DNA from: Parelaphostrongylus tenuis
Lineage: Eukaryota; Nematoda; Chromadorea; Rhabditida; Metastrongylidae
Direction of reading: 5' to 3'
Length of the DNA: 64,000 nucleotides
Assembly: GCA_019055375.1 (NCBI GenBank)
Contig: JAHQIW010007066.1
Location: 472,376-536,375 of the forward strand
In this document: positions 61,301-64,000 of the stretch, piece after piece
Layout: every line of letters starts with the position of its first letter
How positions within the stretch are numbered: position 1 is the first letter of the stretch
Made by a program: the position numbers and the translations under genes
Notes under the pieces: model-generated
Told to the model about the DNA's origin: nothing
The model's input: the letters and a program-made list of their open reading frames with translations, nothing else
Databases searched by the model: none

Positions 61301-63935
61301 ACCTTTAGGTTCCCCTTAATAGATTTGTAGAAGAAACTTCGTTTTGTCGTTCCACTGGCTTAGCTTTTGTTCTCATTACATATTGCCAGATAAATTTGTC
61401 ACGGGGCCTGGATACAATACTCCGCATTCTTTTCGCTCTTGCAGCGCTCTATGAAGACCTTTTCATGGAGCAAACTTAGGCTCAGAATCACCCAAATATA
61501 TACTATCATACATCTTTTAGTCTATTAACCTTTTAGTAGGCGATCCACGAACTCTGACCATTGGGTGCCGTTTGTGTACTCGAAACCCCATCTACACAAC
61601 AGAAATTTATTAGCCGAGCAAAAACTGCGTGCCGAGTGTCAAACCCAGTATTGTTTTAGCTGCTACAGAGCACCAAGAAGGCTTTTTAGAAATTATTCAT
61701 AGTATAGAAATTTTCGCGATTCAAGCTGTCGATAAGTTACTAAATGCCACAAAACGAACGGGTAATGCCTTGTCTCCAAAAGAGGTGGAAAGTCGGTTGA
61801 TAACCGAATTGTACTGCCAGTTTTTTAGTTCACTAGAATTCCTATCAAATCAATGCCTCATCTTTTAATGCGTTTAGTGGAATCAAGTGAATCACAGCTG
61901 ATTGAAATTTTGGTGTGCTCCGTTCGTCAGGCAGCAACAGGTGAATCGCCTGTTGGTAGATCAGCTGTTAGGAGAGGAGCACTGTCTAACGAGGAGAGTT
62001 GTACATTCGTCGAAAATCGTAATCGTGTTTCTGAGATTCTCATTCCCACATTACCGAAATTGCTTCACAAGGTACCGTTCCATTAGATTTGTTGAAATCT
62101 TTACTAGCTGTTAATGAATTGATTTATATATCGACTCTTCTCTATTGGACTAATTTCTTGTAAAGTAAAATACGGCCGAATGTATATCATTACAGTTCAT
62201 TGCTGACCCGGTCAAAATTACCAACCTAATCGAATTACCTCTTTATTTTCAACTAGATATGTACATGGATGGTCGACTGGTGAACGTAAGTCAATTGTTT
62301 TGCTGCATATAATACATATTGAAGTTTTCAACATTTCAGCGGTTTACTGAATTGATGAAAGTAATCAAAAAAGTGTTAGAGAAACATAATTCCTACAAAC
62401 TTGCGGACATTGTAGCTGAATTGAACAAGTATTTCTCTACAAACACTTCAGTTGCGCAGCAAAGAGACAGGTTCAGAGTGAGTCTTCTTTGTCGTTATGA
62501 GTTAGCTCAGACCTCTGAAGATTTTCTTTTGTAATTGACTTTTCATATGTTGACAATCCCTGTTGAATAATATGCAAATCTCTCGTCTTTGGCGTGAGTT
62601 GAACCCGCGTCTCACCCATATCGAGGTAGCGTGCTGGGTGATAGCGTGGTAGTGTAGTAGTAGCACGCACCCTCGGTGTGGGCGAAATACGGGTCCACTA
62701 CCGGTCAAAGTCATAAGTTTCACATACCGCTCAACTTCTTTGGATATCCAATTATAACATCGTCATAACGCTGATATTTGAGCGGTAGAACAAAACAATG
62801 GTGTAGATTATGTAAATCGTTGCTTAGCTAATCGACGGATTGGCTCTGAAAATACGCCACAGTGTAGAGCGATGCATAAGTGACGAACAGTGGGACGAAG
62901 ATGACCAGAAAGTGTTCTCAGCTGCTTCTCGCGAGATCACAGCATTTGCTAGGTAATGTTCAAAATTCAGTTTTCGATATCCAAATGACACGTCATCACT
63001 TCTTATCATGTGGATGCCTATGTAGCCATATATTGTACTCCACTCGCTTCTTCACATTCATTCTTTACGAGCTTTTTAACGTTCCAAATATTGCTTCAAC
63101 TGCTACTCGAGGGTTCGTCTTTCAATGAATATTGCACAGCGTTGGAGGTGTTGCTTCTCCTTAGAGCCATGAAGGTAGCCGAGCTGAGGCGTTGCTAGGC
63201 ATTCAGATGTTCGATTGCAAGAGAGTGTCGGGGAGGAGATCAAACCAGCGTCTTGCTTATCACCTTGCTTTCTGGTACACTGCATCTCTAACCACTTCGT
63301 TATCCATCCCTTGATTTCCTATTATCGAAGTTATGACCATTCCAGTTAATACACGCACATATATCTGAATTTAGTAACAGTAGGTGTTTGAACTTTTTTG
63401 ACAATTATTTCCAGGCTACTATTATCTCAATTACCTCTTTCTATCTTGAATTTTAGCCACATCGAAAAGAACAAGTGCGACATCTGGGATGTGGTGTTAG
63501 ACGTGATCAAAAACCGCGATGACTGGGAACCACTTGACGTTATCGAAAAGTTTATGTGGTTCCTATATATGCAGCTGCACTCGCGTCTAATCTATCTTGT
63601 AGAGAGCCAAGCGCCAAATGAAATAGTAAGAGCTATTAAATTGCTAGAAAATTGACACGCAGCTTAGAATTGATTCATTTAAGGAGGCCGTTAAAAAGAT
63701 AAAAAAGCGTCCAGACGAATATATCTTTGAAGTGAATGTAAGATTCATTCAAGACGCTACAGGAGCACAACTTGTGAGTAGTCATCATTGTAGATCCACG
63801 TCACTTTGTTAGTGTATCCTGAACATGTCGAATTTTCAGGCATTGAACTGCTTTTGTGATGCACTCATCCTGTTCAATGAAGAGCTGATGACACACTGTG
63901 CTTCTGTAAAGCCTCTAGCTATACGAATAGAAAAT
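52311..63935 (+). CDS. scc-3: Cohesin subunit SCC3/STAG (stromal antigen), 5' part, 20 exons
   Basis: Conceptual splicing gives 20 exons: 52311-52405, 52487-52547, 54618-54770, 55173-55309, 55365-55461, 55550-55676, 56939-57093, 57209-57282, 57389-57512, 57585-57763, 57829-57925, 60631-60747, 60811-60910, 61878-62071, 62196-62285, 62340-62477, 62828-62952, 63457-63625, 63684-63773, 63840-63935. All junctions are GT-AG, phases agree throughout, and the total is exactly 806 codons with no stop. The protein follows STAG/SCC3 order: IDEWIVEYDLYPDGALVDL (exon 4), a QHMMDGV...AFKHTATFA stretch (exon 6), the stromalin conservative domain RSICIAELGNWMRIYP (exon 9, about residues 300-385), AVAAGEFL (exon 11), ATYLVDAL (exon 13), and LIEILVCSVRQAA (exon 14). 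STAG is the HEAT-repeat cohesin subunit that binds the kleisin and supports loading and chromatid cohesion in the nucleus. The chosen ATG lies 7 nt after TTTTCAG, like a spliced-leader acceptor. Family members are about 1,100-1,250 residues, so roughly a third lies past the window. The N-terminal two exons are the least conserved and least certain. Confidence 0.93.
52650..52674 (+). other. G-quadruplex-forming motif in scc-3 intron 2
   Basis: GGTGGGGGGTGGGTGGTGGG then TGGG: at least four runs of three or more G with loops of 1-4 bases on the coding strand, about 100 nt after exon 2. Structure formation is inference. Confidence 0.6.
52818..52979 (+). pseudogene. mariner transposase N-terminal fragment in scc-3 intron 2
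   Basis: The frame MELSREETRLLLHFHYKVAD starts at 52818 and runs to TAA at 52977-52979. It shows the mariner opening helix followed by a degraded second helix ending in WFKTFREE. Only the first DNA-binding helices remain. Confidence 0.65.
53568..53850 (+). repeat. Short mariner-like remnant in scc-3 intron 2
   Basis: It begins AATAGGTTATGTAAAAAGTT, similar to a mariner end. It contains ATGGAGTTGTCGCGGGAGCA (a transposase-start phrase) at 53662, and shortly after the reverse complement of the same phrase around 53745-53760. The two halves form a small fold-back: a mariner end collapsed onto itself. Confidence 0.55.
54120..54430 (-). mobile_element. tRNA-like SINE (short family) with tail, scc-3 intron 2
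   Basis: On the minus strand an A-box-like TGGAGCAACAGGCTGCAGC region and a B-box GGGTTCGAGTC (near 54160-54172) define a tRNA-derived head. The downstream tail shares GACATTGAACCCAGTCA with the inverted pair at 59.0-59.5 kb. Confidence 0.65.
58010..58270 (+). repeat. Dispersed GCGCTGTA-family repeats in scc-3 intron 11
   Basis: Two adjacent diverged copies: GGTCATTCGAAAGTTCGAATCT leading to TATAACGCCGTAAG, then AGTCATTCGATAGCGTAAGC leading to TTTCACTGCAGTGCAAC. Confidence 0.55.
58985..59520. repeat. Head-to-head SINE pair forming a long inverted repeat
   Basis: A minus-strand tRNA-like SINE (58985-59220) and a plus-strand one (59270-59520) face tail to tail around a short spacer near 59220-59265. 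TTGATCATCAATACCCAATA in the right half mirrors the left half. It lies in scc-3 intron 11 and could form a stem of roughly 200 bp in the pre-mRNA. Confidence 0.75.
59696..59995 (+). mobile_element. tRNA-derived SINE, long family (~300 bp), best copy
   Basis: The head GCGCATGTGGCGTAGTGGTT (A-box-like) and GGTTCGATCT (B-box-like) resemble a tRNA. The body contains GTCTGGGAGGATAGCAGCACTGA and CAGATATGCATTCAAG, and the tail is TTTATCCTTTAT. TATAACAA-type words on both sides look like a short target duplication. It lies in scc-3 intron 11. Pol III transcription is inferred from the boxes. Confidence 0.8.
60065..60292 (-). mobile_element. SINE, long family, truncated, in scc-3 intron 11
   Basis: The minus strand shows the same body text (CAGACATGCATTCAGTTGC) and a decayed head near 60230-60290. 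It is only about 70 bp from the plus-strand copy at 59696-59995, so the two could pair. Confidence 0.65.
60966..61065. repeat. TA-rich microsatellite in scc-3 intron 13
   Basis: About 100 bp of alternating TATA with periodic TACGTATATATATACG palindromes. Self-complementary. Confidence 0.9.
62570..62725. repeat. tRNA-like SINE fragments, scc-3 intron 16
   Basis: Short-family head pieces occur in both orientations: minus-strand GGTTCAACTCACGCC near 62590 and plus-strand GTGGTAGTGTAGTAGTAGCA near 62646. A compact rearranged repeat between exons 16 and 17. Confidence 0.5.
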
Positions 63936-64000
63936 GTAAGCCAGTCTTGCTTTTATGATCAGATTATCAACATTTAAAAAAATCAAGATTTAATTGGTCC

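Overview
This is a window of nuclear DNA from a eukaryote, most likely a parasitic strongylid (hookworm-type) nematode. The evidence is short phase-consistent exons with GT-AG introns, first coding exons that begin 7-8 nt after a polypyrimidine-AG (typical of spliced-leader trans-splicing), conceptual proteins that read as nematode-like cohesin SCC3/STAG and Mpv17/PMP22 family members, and a heavy load of tRNA-derived SINEs, deleted mariners, an RTE-type LINE remnant and Penelope-like elements (PLEs). The species assignment is inference. I see no bacterial operons, rRNA genes or CRISPR.

Layout. 1-13.3 kb holds repeat-dominated DNA: a fold-back element (71-363), a mariner remnant (~790-1440), a decayed PLE (~2.1-4.05 kb, minus), a deleted mariner with intact TIRs (6480-7201), an RTE LINE remnant (~8.3-9.7 kb, minus), and a ~62-bp minisatellite (9.85-10.1 and 11.38-12.69 kb). 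13.4-20.4 kb holds a complete five-exon Mpv17-family gene (185 codons). 23.0-31.3 kb is a second, broken copy of that locus. Its first exon was split by a 3.8-kb PLE that left a 12-bp target duplication, and its third exon carries frame-disrupting indels. 31.63-42.31 kb is one giant satellite array built from 7-bp words in 29- and 80-bp modules. It is open in many frames, so it produces spurious giant ORFs. 42.3-49.3 kb is a third, paralogous copy of the Mpv17 upstream region, in which only exon 1 remains visible. 52.3 kb to the window end is the cohesin subunit gene scc-3/STAG on the plus strand. I trace 20 exons totalling exactly 806 codons, and the 3' end lies beyond the window.

How it fits together. 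The window records a local tandem duplication of an Mpv17-like locus (A intact, B and C pseudogenised) with a satellite at the B/C junction, next to a conserved single gene whose introns have filled with SINEs and mariner debris. The most interesting part is the PLE at 25672-29448. It has a GIY-YIG/RT protein on the minus strand, a head-to-head inverted 5'-truncated copy, and a hammerhead-ribozyme-like motif in each arm. One motif has a complete catalytic core and the other has a substitution in the invariant core. No database search or folding program was run; all family calls are by reading the sequence.
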